DNA of 64,000 bases from Phytophthora colocasiae (GCA_018806915.1 JAGKQI010000031.1:682001-746000), one strand, 5' to 3'. Shown: positions 50,653-61,242, counted from the stretch's first letter. The notes: generated from the sequence alone by a model not told the origin. A program made the numbers and translations.

Positions 50653-52914
50653 TTATCCATCGTTCATTTTCTCTCGAAAGTAGACTTGACGGAACACAGG
50701 GGACGTCGCAAACCCTAAAATATTCGAAATCACGCTGCGGTCGAGATAACACTGGGTTGGTCGAGACCAAGTTTCACGTTTCATTGCCTTGCCATGTTTG
50801 TGCGTTGAAGATTGCACCTTGGTAGCCACGATGCTCAAAAACGCTAGTTTCATCGTCATCGAAAGTTTTCGCCCTCGATTGATCGCCCTGAGGTGGTGTA
50901 TCCTGAAGAAATCTCGGTAGTTTGGGCACTCCGACGGTACAATTACTTCCAGATACTCGAGGATTTGGTTCACAGCCAGCATCTGTAGAAGGGCGTCGAG
51001 GTATGAGTAAATCGTTGGATCATTGAGTCCCAATTTACTGGATCCGAAGCTATCGAGGTTAATCAATCGGACACTCAGTCGCCGAAGGCATCTCGTGAAC
51101 GGGTTGCGCATATTCCTCAAGTCAGTAGTGAGACCAGCAACGTCTTGCCACTTGAAACGAAGCTTTGGGACAGATTTCTTTCGTGCGTGGAAGTCACTGA
51201 AGTTGAGCAGTACACGAATCCCTCCCTTGCGAAGAGAAAGCTCCAGTAGGTTAGGACAACTCTTTAGGATAGCATTTACATCGACCTCACCCCCTGGTCC
51301 GTCGATCGTAAGGAAAAGGAGCGAAGATCCACAAGCCGATAACAAGCGAGGAAGACCTCCTCTACAATTCAGAGGTGAATGTTCAGCAAATTGAAGTGCC
51401 AGAGACTTTAACCCCCAGCTGCAACCGTTGGGCTGTTGGTCTTGCCCTGGTACTAAATCTTCGCGATTCACCAGACACCGACCAAACCCTGGGATCAGTA
51501 CATTCACCAGATCACTTTTCCCATCATCACTGAACGTTCGTACGTAAGGAACAGCTCCCGAGAACTTCACAGGAGGACACCCCACCCGAGGTTGTCCTTC
51601 GTTCGTAAGCAACCACTGTACTGGAGCTTTCTTCCTCAACATCATGTCTTGTTGAATCTTTACACCATGAGCTGTTCCGTATAACATTTCTTCAGGATGT
51701 TCAGATGAGAGCACCGCCGACAAATGCCCCATGTCCTCAACACTCATGTCGTCAATATCAGTAAGTATAACGGACTGCAACGCTGAATGTGTCCGAGCTC
51801 TTTCCGAGAAGCAACCATACGCTAGCCACTTCCACCAGTGTCGACGATCCGTTCGATTCTTCACTCTTGGGCTCATTTTAATATTCAGTTTTTTCGTAGT
51901 CTGAGTTAGAACGATAGCAGAGAACATTGACTCGAATTCAGAAGGCCCCAATGTGGAATCACAGTCCAGAACAACATTGCCCAGTTGAAGTGGACTATCC
52001 GTCCGGAATGTTTCTAACTGTGTGCAGTATCTCGTGTTCGCCAGTTCTTCACTCCGTCGAGTAGCGTCAAAAATCACAGCCATCATCTGCCTGAACGACA
52101 TGAGGGTTGTTCTATGATCTGGCCTCAGTTCCATTGACGCTGTCAATGATAATTGAGAGAACCATACATTTTCTCCAACAAATTGAGCCATCATCTCCGC
52201 TAAATCTGATGCACAACCCAATGCAGTAAAGTCTCCAATCATCGGTTCCAATTGAAAAGAACACCTCAATTGTCCATTCTCCACTGGTTGATTCTCCAAG
52301 CTCCAATTGTAGCTCTCCCATTCTTCACGAATCAGTTTTTCAGCATTCTGAATGCTTTCTAAAATCTGGATCGGTGCTTGACTTGAAGAGTTAAAAATCA
52401 CTCGCACTGGGATTTCCACATCAAATCCAGGTTGATCCGGATCTAATTTGCCACTTAAAGCACTAATTCTCTGCAGACAATTCACATATCCTTCACTGAC
52501 AACGCGACGTTGGGTAATTCCGCATAATTGCACTAAATCCACCTCCGCCAGCCGCTCCATCAATAGGACGAAGCGAACTGGAATATCCTCTTCTGCAGAT
52601 TCAATCTGACCTGTGGAATTTAATCCACAATAAGTGGATAATAAATACCTCCATCCATCCAAGTCCACATGTGCTACAGCTGCCAATAAAGCGAGCGCTT
52701 CTCTCGTATTTTGGAATTCAATCTGGAAAGTCTGTTCGTCATGAGATTCCCCGTAGATCCCTGTTCGTGTGGGCAGAATCACTTGGAGAGCACGAGAAGG
52801 TGGGCCCCAAGCGTCAGTATAGTCCTCCTCGAGTACGCGGTAGTGGATACGATAGAGCAGGACGTTGCACCAGGGCGAGAGGAAGCCCCAACGCTGCTCC
52901 ATGGTGACATCCAT
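50653..52914 (-). CDS. Family W protein, intact, 753 aa
   Basis: The second complete member. The start is MDVTMEQRWGFLSPW. It keeps LLAAVAHVDLDGWRYLLSTY, LVQLCGITQRR, IPVRVIF, an AEKLIREEWESY helix, ENVWFSQLSLTASM, WWKWLAYGCFSERARTHSAL, LSAVLSSEHPEE, FGRCLVNREDLV, ILKSCPNLLELSLRKG, LEYLEVIVPSE, FFRIHHLRAINR and FATSPVFRQVYF. Divergence from the 739-residue member is high across the body but the motifs are fixed, suggesting an old duplication under constraint. There is no signal peptide or membrane span. It is tandem with the 739-residue gene, same strand. Function unknown. Confidence 0.85.
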   Translation of the reverse strand: MDVTMEQRWGFLSPWCNVLLYRIHYRVLEEDYTDAWGPPSRALQVILPTRTGIYGESHDEQTFQIEFQNTREALALLAAVAHVDLDGWRYLLSTYCGLNSTGQIESAEEDIPVRFVLLMERLAEVDLVQLCGITQRRVVSEGYVNCLQRISALSGKLDPDQPGFDVEIPVRVIFNSSSQAPIQILESIQNAEKLIREEWESYNWSLENQPVENGQLRCSFQLEPMIGDFTALGCASDLAEMMAQFVGENVWFSQLSLTASMELRPDHRTTLMSFRQMMAVIFDATRRSEELANTRYCTQLETFRTDSPLQLGNVVLDCDSTLGPSEFESMFSAIVLTQTTKKLNIKMSPRVKNRTDRRHWWKWLAYGCFSERARTHSALQSVILTDIDDMSVEDMGHLSAVLSSEHPEEMLYGTAHGVKIQQDMMLRKKAPVQWLLTNEGQPRVGCPPVKFSGAVPYVRTFSDDGKSDLVNVLIPGFGRCLVNREDLVPGQDQQPNGCSWGLKSLALQFAEHSPLNCRGGLPRLLSACGSSLLFLTIDGPGGEVDVNAILKSCPNLLELSLRKGGIRVLLNFSDFHARKKSVPKLRFKWQDVAGLTTDLRNMRNPFTRCLRRLSVRLINLDSFGSSKLGLNDPTIYSYLDALLQMLAVNQILEYLEVIVPSECPNYRDFFRIHHLRAINRGRKLSMTMKLAFLSIVATKVQSSTHKHGKAMKRETWSRPTQCYLDRSVISNILGFATSPVFRQVYFREKMNDG

Positions 52915-53262
52915 TTTCTCTGGTTATCAGATTTTTTCGAAGCCAAAAATGTGACGACTTATTTTTTATGGACTATCCGTGGGTGACAGCGAAGTGGTCA
53001 CACCATCGTGTGGTCACCGAAATCTCCATACAAACATCAAGTATACGTCTTGGCAGTTCCAGATTTGCATTGCGGGAGCAGAGGGGCCACACCAGAGCCC
53101 TCCAACCTGCATACAAAAACCAAGTAGTTGTAAAGTGACCACTTGCGTGGTCACAGTAAATCAGGTCTCGACCCATTCTATAGTTAACTCAAGTAAAAAA
53201 AGACCGGAAACTTGTCTGACACATATTGTTTAGGACCGCCTAAAAAATAGTCCAACTTGGCT
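52915..53262. other. Intergenic with GTGGTCAC motifs
   Basis: No gene. GTGGTCAC or its complement occurs four times between 52990 and 53160, twice as close inverted pairs, which could form hairpins or bind a dimeric regulator. Confidence 0.4.
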
Positions 53263-54168
53263 TTACAGATCTTGACCGCTGTACAACGAGCTGGAGGCGT
53301 GAAGATCGACCATGGCTTCATGTCGACATACTTCGTGACGGACAACAAGACCCAGTCGTGCGAGATGGAGAACCCGTACATTCTACTGGTGGAGAAGAAG
53401 GTCTCGAGCCTGCGATCTATCATCCCCATGCTGGAGATAGTCGCCAAGCAGCAGCGGTCCGCTTCTGATCATTGCTGAGGACGTGGAGAACGAGGCTCTC
53501 GCTGCTCTAGTGACCAACAAGATCAGTGGCAGAGTCAAGGTGTGCGCTGTCAAGGTCCCCGGCTTCGGAGACAGTCGCAAGGCCAATCTACAGGATATGG
53601 CTGTGCTGACCGGCGCCACCGTCATCTCGGAGGGCCTGGGCCATGGCCTGGAGACTGCCACTCCCGAGATGCTGGTCAAGGTTGGCGGTGTCAGCGAGGT
53701 TGAAGTTGGTGAGAAGAAGGACCGCATTGTGAACGCCCTGAACGCCACCCGTGCTGCCATGGCTGAGGGCATCGTACCCGGCGGAGGTGCCGCCCTCTTG
53801 TGGGCATCGCGCAGCTTGAACACCCTGTACGACTCGTGCGCCAACCTGGACCAGAAGGTGGGCGTGAAGATCGTCGAGCGCGCTTGCCGTGCCCCCGCTA
53901 CGCAGATCGCCAAGAACGCCGGTCACGAAGGTGTCGCCGTTGTGGGCAACCTGCTGGAAAATGACTCGCCTGAGCTCGGCTTCAACGCCCAGACCGGTGA
54001 GTACGTGAACCTGGTGGACACTGGTATAATCGACCCGAGTCGGCCCAGATCGTACGCATGGCTCTTATGGATGCTTCTAGCGTGGCGTCGCTCATAATGA
54101 CGGCTGACCACCTGGAGGAGCCTGGCGCGGCTGCTCTTCCTATGGGTGGAATGGGCGGAATGATGTAA
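53263..54168 (+). pseudogene. Chaperonin HSP60 fragment, defective
   Basis: A piece of a mitochondrial-type group I chaperonin (GroEL family). It starts in the apical domain (KIDHGFMSTYFVTDNKTQSC, ENPYILLVEKKVSSL). After a frame break near 53460 it continues [37 protein letters not shown] and ATVISEGLG. About 45-50 residues are missing between EMLVK and [15 protein letters not shown], then [12 protein letters not shown] and [13 protein letters not shown]. After another break it ends [12 protein letters not shown] and the glycine/methionine-rich tail GGMGGMM. The N-terminal equatorial domain with the ATP site is absent. It is GC-rich compared with its surroundings, so it is probably a recent fragment of the active gene elsewhere. 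Confidence 0.88.
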
Positions 54169-54826
54169 GTTGGCACTCCGTCAGCTAGCACTCTGCACCA
54201 TGAACTCTCGCTCTGTGCTTTGACTTGTGAGAGACGATCCGGCGTGAAGCGTGGAAGCTGTTGATAGTTGAGTCTGAACGAAGTGACCATACAGCGTCGT
54301 GTACATGTACATACCACCCCCTCGTTCTCACGTTTGTAGAGTATGGTCATAACAAACGCCCATGCCGCCGCCATGGAAAGATAGCAATGAAGCATACGCT
54401 GATCATATCGGCTCGGTGTTCGAGCTCCCGCAAATCTCAAGTACGAGCACTGAATTGGAACAAACCGTGGACGCTATACCACAGCACACAAACCACGGAC
54501 CACGTCACGGATGTCAATGGTATTCCTGCTAGACGACTAACTTGAAATGCATTTCTTAGTTCAGTATGTAATACATACTATAGATTTATGTGCTAGTGGT
54601 TAGTTAGTTCTGACGACTTATTAGGCTCGGTCATCTCCTCGTTGGTTGTTTCCGTAGTAGTCACCTCTGTGGCATCTCTCGTCTACTCGGACTTGACCTC
54701 GGTCATCTCCACGACCTCCGTCATCTATGATGCTTGGACACACACATGCACAGTTGACGGCAGCTGTTGTCCTAAGTTAGTTGTCTGGTACTGCTGTTCG
54801 GGACGGACGACCCTATTGGTATTTTG
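54169..54826. other. No gene recognised
   Basis: Flank between the chaperonin fragment and the MULE. 54620-54740 has repeated CGGTCATCTCC and CACGACC-like words. Nothing coding is supported. Confidence 0.4.
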
Positions 54827-57075
54827 GTAGACTTTTTTGGGGGTCGTATTTGGGTCGGAACGGGATTTTAGGTCGGTACAAATCGTGTCGTTCGGGTCGG
54901 GTCGGGACTTTTGGTCGGGACGAAGATACCTTGAAGCGATGAAACGACAGAATATGCAGGTCATCTTTCTGGTGTGCTGACAGCTGCAGGTGCAGGAGTG
55001 CATGATCCGGTTCGGCTATTCTTAGTGGCGACTCTTAGTGGCAACACATGCAACTCCTGTCGTACCAAAAGAAAACCACCTTCGCGACTTCCTCAACAAC
55101 CAGATATAACGCCAAGAAAGCCACGTGTCTAGCTAGGTTAAACGTATCGGCGTTGCCAAAGCTGAGCTTGCTGGCTCAAGTATTTTGTGTCCATGACCCG
55201 TCAATCGAGCTCCTCGCACCAGGAAGTATCATCTTCATCTCGAAAGTCCAAGAAGTCGAAAGGGCGTGGGAAGGGAAAAACATGTCTGCACTATAGAGGC
55301 TATCGATACACAAAAGGCTGGAGCTCCAAGAAGAAAATCACGCTACGATGCAGTGTGTACCGCAGAACTGAATGCAAGGCTCGGCTGGACGTGCATCCTA
55401 CAGGCGGAAAGGTTGTTATCAATGAGCATACATGTGCTTCTGTACAGCACGAAACCAGCGATACTTTGGATGTGACACGAAAAATGAAGGAAATGGTTGA
55501 TACATTGAGCATCTTGGATCTCACAAAACCTGTGCACGAAATATGGAAAGAGGTGAGTGATAGCTACTATCCAGATGATGATGTATCTCGCACAGGATTG
55601 TCCGAAGAACAGGTAACCAGCCGGGTTTATCGGACTCGTCGTAAGCATTACGGATCACATCGTCTCGGTATGATTGAAGTTCCACCGCTTTCAATGGTTG
55701 AGGGGAAGAAGTTAAGTTTTTTCAGTTCCACGTTTCTCGTCCAAGTCCAGACCCCAAAGACAAGCCTCAAAGAATCGTTGGGTAAGCCCACCCGGAGCTT
55801 CGTCAGCTTTTGATGTACCACAGCGTGACCATTTTTGTAGATGGCACCTTTCGCTGCGTACCTAGAGGGTTCAAGCAATGCGTCGTAGTCATGGTTCACG
55901 ACCGGGCCTCTGAAATCAACGTACCAGTCTATTTTGTCTTGTGCACTGGTAAGACCGAAGATATGTACTTTGACATACTTGAACTCATTTACCGAGACAC
56001 TGGGGAGAAGTTGTCTCCGAGTGAAATCATTTGCGACTTCGAGAAGCAATTGATCAAAGCTTGTCAGAAACAATTCGAAAACGCGCTGATAATCGGGTGT
56101 CTCTTCCATTGGAAGCAAGCACTTCGTCGTCGGATGAAGCAGATCCTACACATACCAGAGGAAGAAATCCAGATATCTATGACTCGAGGTGTTATTGATA
56201 TGCTGACGATCGTCGATCCACAAAGGTATCAAGTGGGTGAAGAAAGAGATTCGCGCTCGTTGCGCATCTAAGGGAATTGACTACTCTCTTGCAAAATGGA
56301 CTCATTTTTGGGGTTACTTCAAAGCGACATGGCTAGAACGCTACAACATTGAGGAGTGGAACGTGCACGGCTTCGACCGCAGTGGCGCGAACAAATAATC
56401 CTTAGAGCGATTTCATCGTGAGCTAAACAGCGCCTTTAGTCCACACCCCAACATAGTCACATTCGTGGCCACAATCCGACGTATTTCACAGGATTACGTC
56501 GCAAAGATCGCCAACGTTGCTGCTGGTCGCAGAAAGAAAGGTGCGGCAAAGAATTCAAAAAAGCGCAAGAGTAAGAAAAAAGGCAAGAAGAACCGTAAAA
56601 CTACGAACGACGAAGCAACACCAGTACCTGAGGACGAATCGGGGCTTCCGCTGCCGATCGATCTACTTCAGGTTGAAGGACTCTCAGACTCCGAGAGCGA
56701 AGATGAAGTTGTTTTGGCTGAAGAAGTTGACGAAAACGGTGGTAGTGCCGATAGCAGCAGCAGCAGCAGTGGTAGCGACGGAGAGGACGATCGCGGCACC
56801 GACAGCGACGGTGATGAAGGTGAAGGTGACGAGCCCGATTTTTCCTTTGACTATGAGGGCGAGGGGCGTGACGAAGAAACCAGCTAAGCTTCACGAGCTT
56901 GCACAATGTAGGTCTTGCATAAGCACTCTATCAGTGCTATCGGTACCACATTCACGTTAACAGGAATCGATTTGGAACGAATAGCTTGTTTCGGTCGGGT
57001 CGGTAGTTTTGGTCTGGAAAAACACCCGAGCAAAAGTCCCGACCCGACCCGTATACGACCCTCAAAATAATCTAC
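54827..57075 (+). mobile_element. Mutator-like element (MULE), 2.25 kb
   Basis: The inverted ends share GTAGA, then GGGTCGTATWYGGGTCGG about 20 bases in (left 54827-54860, right about 57040-57075, reverse complement). Internally it codes a FLYWCH finger and a MULE transposase. A clean 9-bp target duplication was not found, so ends are approximate. Confidence 0.72.
55187..56887 (+). pseudogene. MULE transposase with FLYWCH finger, broken
   Basis: The N-terminal segment (55187-55750) has a Ser/Lys-rich start, then a FLYWCH-type zinc finger (YRYTKGW, CSVYRRTECKARL, INEHTC). A frame break near 55735-55800 leads to the catalytic part (55813-56230) with IFVDGTFRCVPRGFKQCVVV (first Asp), ICDFEKQLIKACQ (second Asp) and IIGCLFHWKQALRR (CxxH). 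Another break near 56225 leads to WTHFWGYFKATWL, a stop, then LERFHRELNSAFSPHPNI and a Lys-rich then acidic Ser/Asp/Glu tail ending at 56887. At least three lesions make it inactive. The first product might still be an isolated finger protein. Confidence 0.8.
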
Positions 57076-57169
57076 GCTAATTTTGAGAAACACTCTAGTA
57101 ATGTCCTCCACCATAGGAGGAGTCATACGGAAGGCAGAGATGGTACCAGTTGTGGGATATCCAATGAAC

Positions 57170-57761
57170 CAGGGTTGTGAAAAAAACAATTTGACTTTCA
57201 AATAATTCAATTAAAACACACTAAATTATTGATTGAGCGAGGTCTCAATCACGTCCAAATAATCCTCCATTCGTTTAGCTCGCGTTCTGCACGTTATTGT
57301 GAAGTCACGAGCTACATGAGTACTCTTAACGCATCAATAATGAGCAAGCAGTGGTCTTCTGGGCCTGTACGACGTAAACAACTTCGACGAGACAGCTCTG
57401 AGGTAGCGCTCGACACTCCAGCAGTCTCCTCACTTTTCAATTTTCTGCAAGACCCAAACATGCGACTATATTGGACGTGCGGTGTCTGTTTGATGCCATT
57501 ACGAAGGAGTTCTCACCAACTGCGAAATACCTCAGCCCACAAGCCATCGTAGTTAAAGCGCCACGCTTTGAAAGCGGTGTAGTTAAAGTTCTCACAAAGC
57601 TTTAGCGAGAGTCAAGGGTTTGGGTTAAGGTTACGGTTAGATGGTTTTCTACCAATCAGAACTCGATGATATGATTGAAAACAAAATTGCAATAAACAAA
57701 TTATTGATTGACCCGAGTCTTGGGGCTCAATTAAATAACAATCTTATTTTTCACAACCCTG
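57170..57761. mobile_element. hAT MITE M2, 592 bp
   Basis: Perfect 15-bp inverted ends CAGGGTTGTGAAAAA and an exact 8-bp duplication CAATGAAC at 57162-57169 and 57762-57769. No transposase. It is inserted about 58 bp upstream of the initiator of trypsin gene 1; the flanks resemble the upstream region of trypsin gene 3 (GTGGGATATCCAGTGA near 61147). Confidence 0.92.
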
Positions 57762-57818
57762 CAATGAACCAACTTACCGCGCACTCTCTGGAATTGCTGG
57801 TAGACCACTAAGTAGATC

Positions 57819-57832
57819 TCACTTTTAAGTTT
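57819..57832 (+). promoter_or_regulatory. Oomycete initiator of trypsin 1
   Basis: TCACTTTTAAGTTT lies 48 bp before the ATG at 57867. Confidence 0.5.
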
Positions 57833-57866
57833 CCATTGAAAAGCGTACTCCAGATTTCGGATCACC

Positions 57867-58917
57867 ATGAACCTCGCTCGTGTGGGTGCGTTTCTCTACG
57901 TTATAGCGTCCAGCATAACCCAAGGTCTTTCATCCATCAGGGCGAGCGACTTGTCGACCACCACACAAAACAGTTCCGTCGAGCGCATTTACGGTGGACA
58001 CCAGTCGACGCAACTAAGTACCCGTACATTGCACAACTGAATATCAACAAAGAAGGAGGTTCATTTCTCTGTGGTGGTACTCTCATTGCATCACAGTTTG
58101 TGGTGACTGCAGCTCATTGTGTCGATACATTCGATACCGAGATGACTATCCGCGCTACGTTGGGATCGGTGGTGAGAGCTGTGAGTTCATACACGATCCA
58201 CCCCTACTACAACGCCGATACGCACGACAATGATGTTGCTGTTATCAAGCTTCAAACAGCGGTGACCATCAAGGGAATTCCGTTGGCCAAAGCCGACGGG
58301 TCTGACAACAAAGTTGGAGCTACAGCAAATGTTTGGGGGTGGGGAGTGGCCAAACCAGCACAATTCTAGAGGAAGTGCCAGTGAAAATCATCTCCAACAA
58401 CGACTGCTCTCCATCCTACGCAGGTGATTCCGTTATTACTAAAGGGATGATGTGTGCTTGGGGTGGTAAGGGCAAAGACGCGTGCCAGGGAGACTCTGGG
58501 GGTCCACTGTTCTCGAAAAACGTGCTAGTTGGAGTTGTAAGCTTTGGACTCGGCTGTGGAGAAGTGTCAGGTGTGTACATTCGTGTGTCTTACGTGAGAG
58601 ATTTCATTAAGTTGGTTATCAAGGGCGGCAGTTCCCGCAGTACGAAGATTGCTGCACCACTAACTAGTGCGCAGGGAGTTGCAATCGACATAACGAAAAC
58701 CAAGACACCAACAACAACAACAACAACCAATTCGACAATCCAAACGGATGGACTAGCAGGAGGTGTCGTAGTTGCTATCGTCCTAGCACTCTGTACTGTT
58801 GTCTCTCTGGCGGGTTTCACTGTCTACAAACACCGCCAGCGCCGTAATGCCGACATGGTTACCGATGTCTACTACCAGCAGCCCCCGACGCCGGCTAGTC
58901 GATCGACCAGAGTGTAA
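57867..58917 (+). pseudogene. Trypsin-like protease 1, frameshifted
   Basis: The first of three tandem S1A protease genes. It starts MNLARVGAFLYVIASSITQG (signal peptide) and reads to VERIYGG. Compared with trypsin 3, one A is missing near 57993, shifting the frame. The new frame has DATKYPYIAQL, the His triad TAAHC, the Asp triad DNDVAVIKL and then WGWGVAKPAQF with a stop at 58369. A further shift leads to KIISNNDCSPSYAGDSVI, CQGDSGGPLF (Ser triad), GVYIRVSYVRDF, a threonine-rich stalk, a membrane span (VVVAIVLALCTVVSLAGF) and a basic tail. All catalytic residues survive but not in one frame. Confidence 0.88.
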
Positions 58918-59402
58918 AATTTACGTACAGAGTTTCATGCACAAGTACTCTGAATACTTGCAATTTAAAATAAGCAGTAGTTTCTGCAATTCAAGCAGCT
59001 TCTGGTCTCACCCCAACGAGCCACAATCAAATGTTGATCAACGTTAAAACCGCTCACCATTTGATTGTAACTGGAATTTCCACGGCTAGCGGCAATGCTT
59101 CTAGTAGGAGAAATCACGCGTAACGGTAACCTTCCCTAATCTAGATTTACACAAAGTCATGCCAGGCATGAAGGTACTGATAAATCATTCTCCTGGCAAA
59201 CCTACTCCCCCCTTACCAGCAGCGGTTCATGCGTTTCCATACACTACTTAGCTTACAAGTTGATTCACAATGACAAAAATAACAAAAACTGCCAGAAGAG
59301 TTGAAATATCTGGTGAACTAACTATTCATCCACACTCAGTTGTCAGCTCCTGGATCATAATTCACTTCCTATTTATTGCACCACCAGCTCTTGTATCATA
59401 AC
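58918..59402. other. Spacer between trypsin genes 1 and 2
   Basis: No gene. Around 59330-59410 the words CTCCTGGATCATAATTCACTTCCTATTT and a near copy 50 bp later form a short direct duplication containing the initiator. Confidence 0.5.
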
Positions 59403-59422
59403 TCACTTCCTATTTTTCAACG
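59403..59422 (+). promoter_or_regulatory. Oomycete initiator of trypsin 2
   Basis: TCACTTCCTATTTTTCAACG matches Inr plus FPR well, 43 bp before the ATG at 59446. A partial second copy lies at about 59363. Confidence 0.65.
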
Positions 59423-59445
59423 AGGACAAGTACAAAACTTAATCA

Positions 59446-60534
59446 ATGAACATCACATCCATCGCTCGTGTGACTGTGTGTCTCTACGCAGTAGGGGTCG
59501 TCGCTGTTCTGGGTATTCCGTCTAGCAATACCAGTGATTTGCCGACCACCACACAAAACAACTCAGTTGAACGCATCTACGGCGGAACAGCAGTCGACGC
59601 TACCCAGTACCCGTATATTGTGCAACTGGAAATAATGATTGATGACGAGCCGAGCCTTTGTGGTGGTACTCTCATTGCATCGCAGTTTGTGGTGACAGCA
59701 GCTCACTGCGTCGAAAGTGACGACATAACGTATATCAAGGCTACGATGGGGTCGGTGGTAAGGACTGTAAAGTCATACACGGCCCATGGAAACTACAATA
59801 AGGTTACCAAAGAAAATGATGTTGCTGTCCTCGAACTTAACAAGGTGGTAGATATCGAAGGAATGCGTTTGGCCAAAGCGGATGGATCCGACAACAAAGT
59901 TGGAGCTACAGCAGTTGCTTTGGGGTGGGGAGTAACTGAAGATGGAGAACCCAGCATGTCTCTCGAGAAGGTTTCATTGAAAATCATCTCCAACACGAAT
60001 TGCAGTCCACCCTATGAAGGCATTTCCGTTATTACCAAAGGGATGATGTGTGCTTGGGGAGGTGAAGGCAAAGATACTTGCCAGGGAGACTCTGGGGGTC
60101 CACTATTTTCGAATAATGTGCTTGTCGGGATCGTGAGTTTTGGTATTGGGTGTGGGGAAGTACCAGGTGTGTATACACGTGTGTCTTATGTTCGAGACTT
60201 CATCTTTTCGGTTATCCACAGTGGCAGTTCCCGCAGTTTTAAGGAGATCGCGACAAAAGCGCTCAATGCACGGGAATCTGCAACGGAAGAAAAGAAAGTC
60301 GAGACTGCTACGACTGTGAAGACAAGCGACTCGACCATCCAAACGGAAGGAGTAGCAGGCGGTGGTGTGGTTGCAACTGTCGTTCTTGCAATCTGTGCTG
60401 TCGTCTCTTTAGCAGGTTTCGGTATCTACAAGCACAACCAGCGTCATAATGACGATGTGGCTGAGGCTGAGGTTATCGCCGACGTTTACTTTAAACAACC
60501 TATGACGCCGGCTACCCCATCAGCAAAAGTGTAA
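59446..60534 (+). CDS. Membrane-anchored trypsin-like serine protease
   Basis: 362 residues. A signal peptide (about 1-24) and a short Ser/Thr-rich propeptide end at R43, where cleavage frees I44-Y-G-G. The S1A domain has His87 (TAAHC), Asp125 (ENDVAVLEL) and Ser216 (GDSGGP), so the triad is complete; Asp210 six residues before the serine predicts Arg/Lys specificity. The glucanase-inhibitor relatives of Phytophthora usually lack triad residues; this one does not. After the domain (about 258) come a Ser/Thr/Lys-rich stalk, a membrane span (about 303-326) and a 36-residue cytoplasmic tail. That anchor is unusual for secreted oomycete trypsins. The only intact member of the trio. It may act at the cell surface. 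Confidence 0.93.
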   Translation: MNITSIARVTVCLYAVGVVAVLGIPSSNTSDLPTTTQNNSVERIYGGTAVDATQYPYIVQLEIMIDDEPSLCGGTLIASQFVVTAAHCVESDDITYIKATMGSVVRTVKSYTAHGNYNKVTKENDVAVLELNKVVDIEGMRLAKADGSDNKVGATAVALGWGVTEDGEPSMSLEKVSLKIISNTNCSPPYEGISVITKGMMCAWGGEGKDTCQGDSGGPLFSNNVLVGIVSFGIGCGEVPGVYTRVSYVRDFIFSVIHSGSSRSFKEIATKALNARESATEEKKVETATTVKTSDSTIQTEGVAGGGVVATVVLAICAVVSLAGFGIYKHNQRHNDDVAEAEVIADVYFKQPMTPATPSAKV

Positions 60535-60537
60535 GTT

Positions 60538-61226
60538 TTGCGCACAGAGCTGCATCCTACAACACTACTACGAAGTATTCTCTCTATACAGTATCTGTTC
60601 TGTTCTCCAAAGGAATTAATCTACGCATTCAGCAGTTGGACTTGGACGCCAACATGACGACTAATAAAAGTTGTTAGACCCAAGTGATATCAATATATAT
60701 CATCCAAAAAATATAATATCGCGCAACACGCTGCAACACAGAAGCACTGCACTGAAACCTTCAAGAGTGTACTGCAACTCGATGAAAGAAGTAGAACTTC
60801 TTCTTCCGTGTGGTTTGACATGTAGTTTACTTTTTTAAAACAATGCTTGTTTTTAAGTAACCATGTCGAGCTCATCATTCGATCGTTTATTAACCCAACT
60901 GGACCTGGTAGCACAGGAATTTCTACGGCTAATATCATTCATTCCGCAGTCAGTTAATAAGTATCGGGTACATAGCTCAACACAGCGGCAATGTCAACCT
61001 TACCCGAACCGTAGGAGAAAGCGAATCTAGGTTTACACCAATATTGTGGAAGTAGTATCCATGCTTCTTTTGGGTCCAAACCATTTGATTCTCAACAACA
61101 CGCCAAACGGCTTTCACCAGTAACCTGCTCGCCAAACGATCTCAGCTGTGGGATATCCAGTGATTCAACGACTCACATTATCGAGTTGGTGGTGCCAGTA
61201 GATCACCACAGCTCCCAGGCCAAAGA
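60538..61226. other. Spacer between trypsin genes 2 and 3
   Basis: No gene recognised. The last 90 bases resemble the upstream region of trypsin 1. Confidence 0.45.
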
Positions 61227-61242
61227 TCATTTCCTATTTTCC
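61227..61242 (+). promoter_or_regulatory. Oomycete initiator of trypsin 3
   Basis: TCATTTCCTATTTTCC fits Inr plus a pyrimidine tract, 66 bp before the ATG at 61293. Confidence 0.55.

Noticed and set aside
54725..55003. Cysteine-containing minus frame near the MULE left end
   Set aside because: It runs across the terminal inverted repeat, so coding is improbable.
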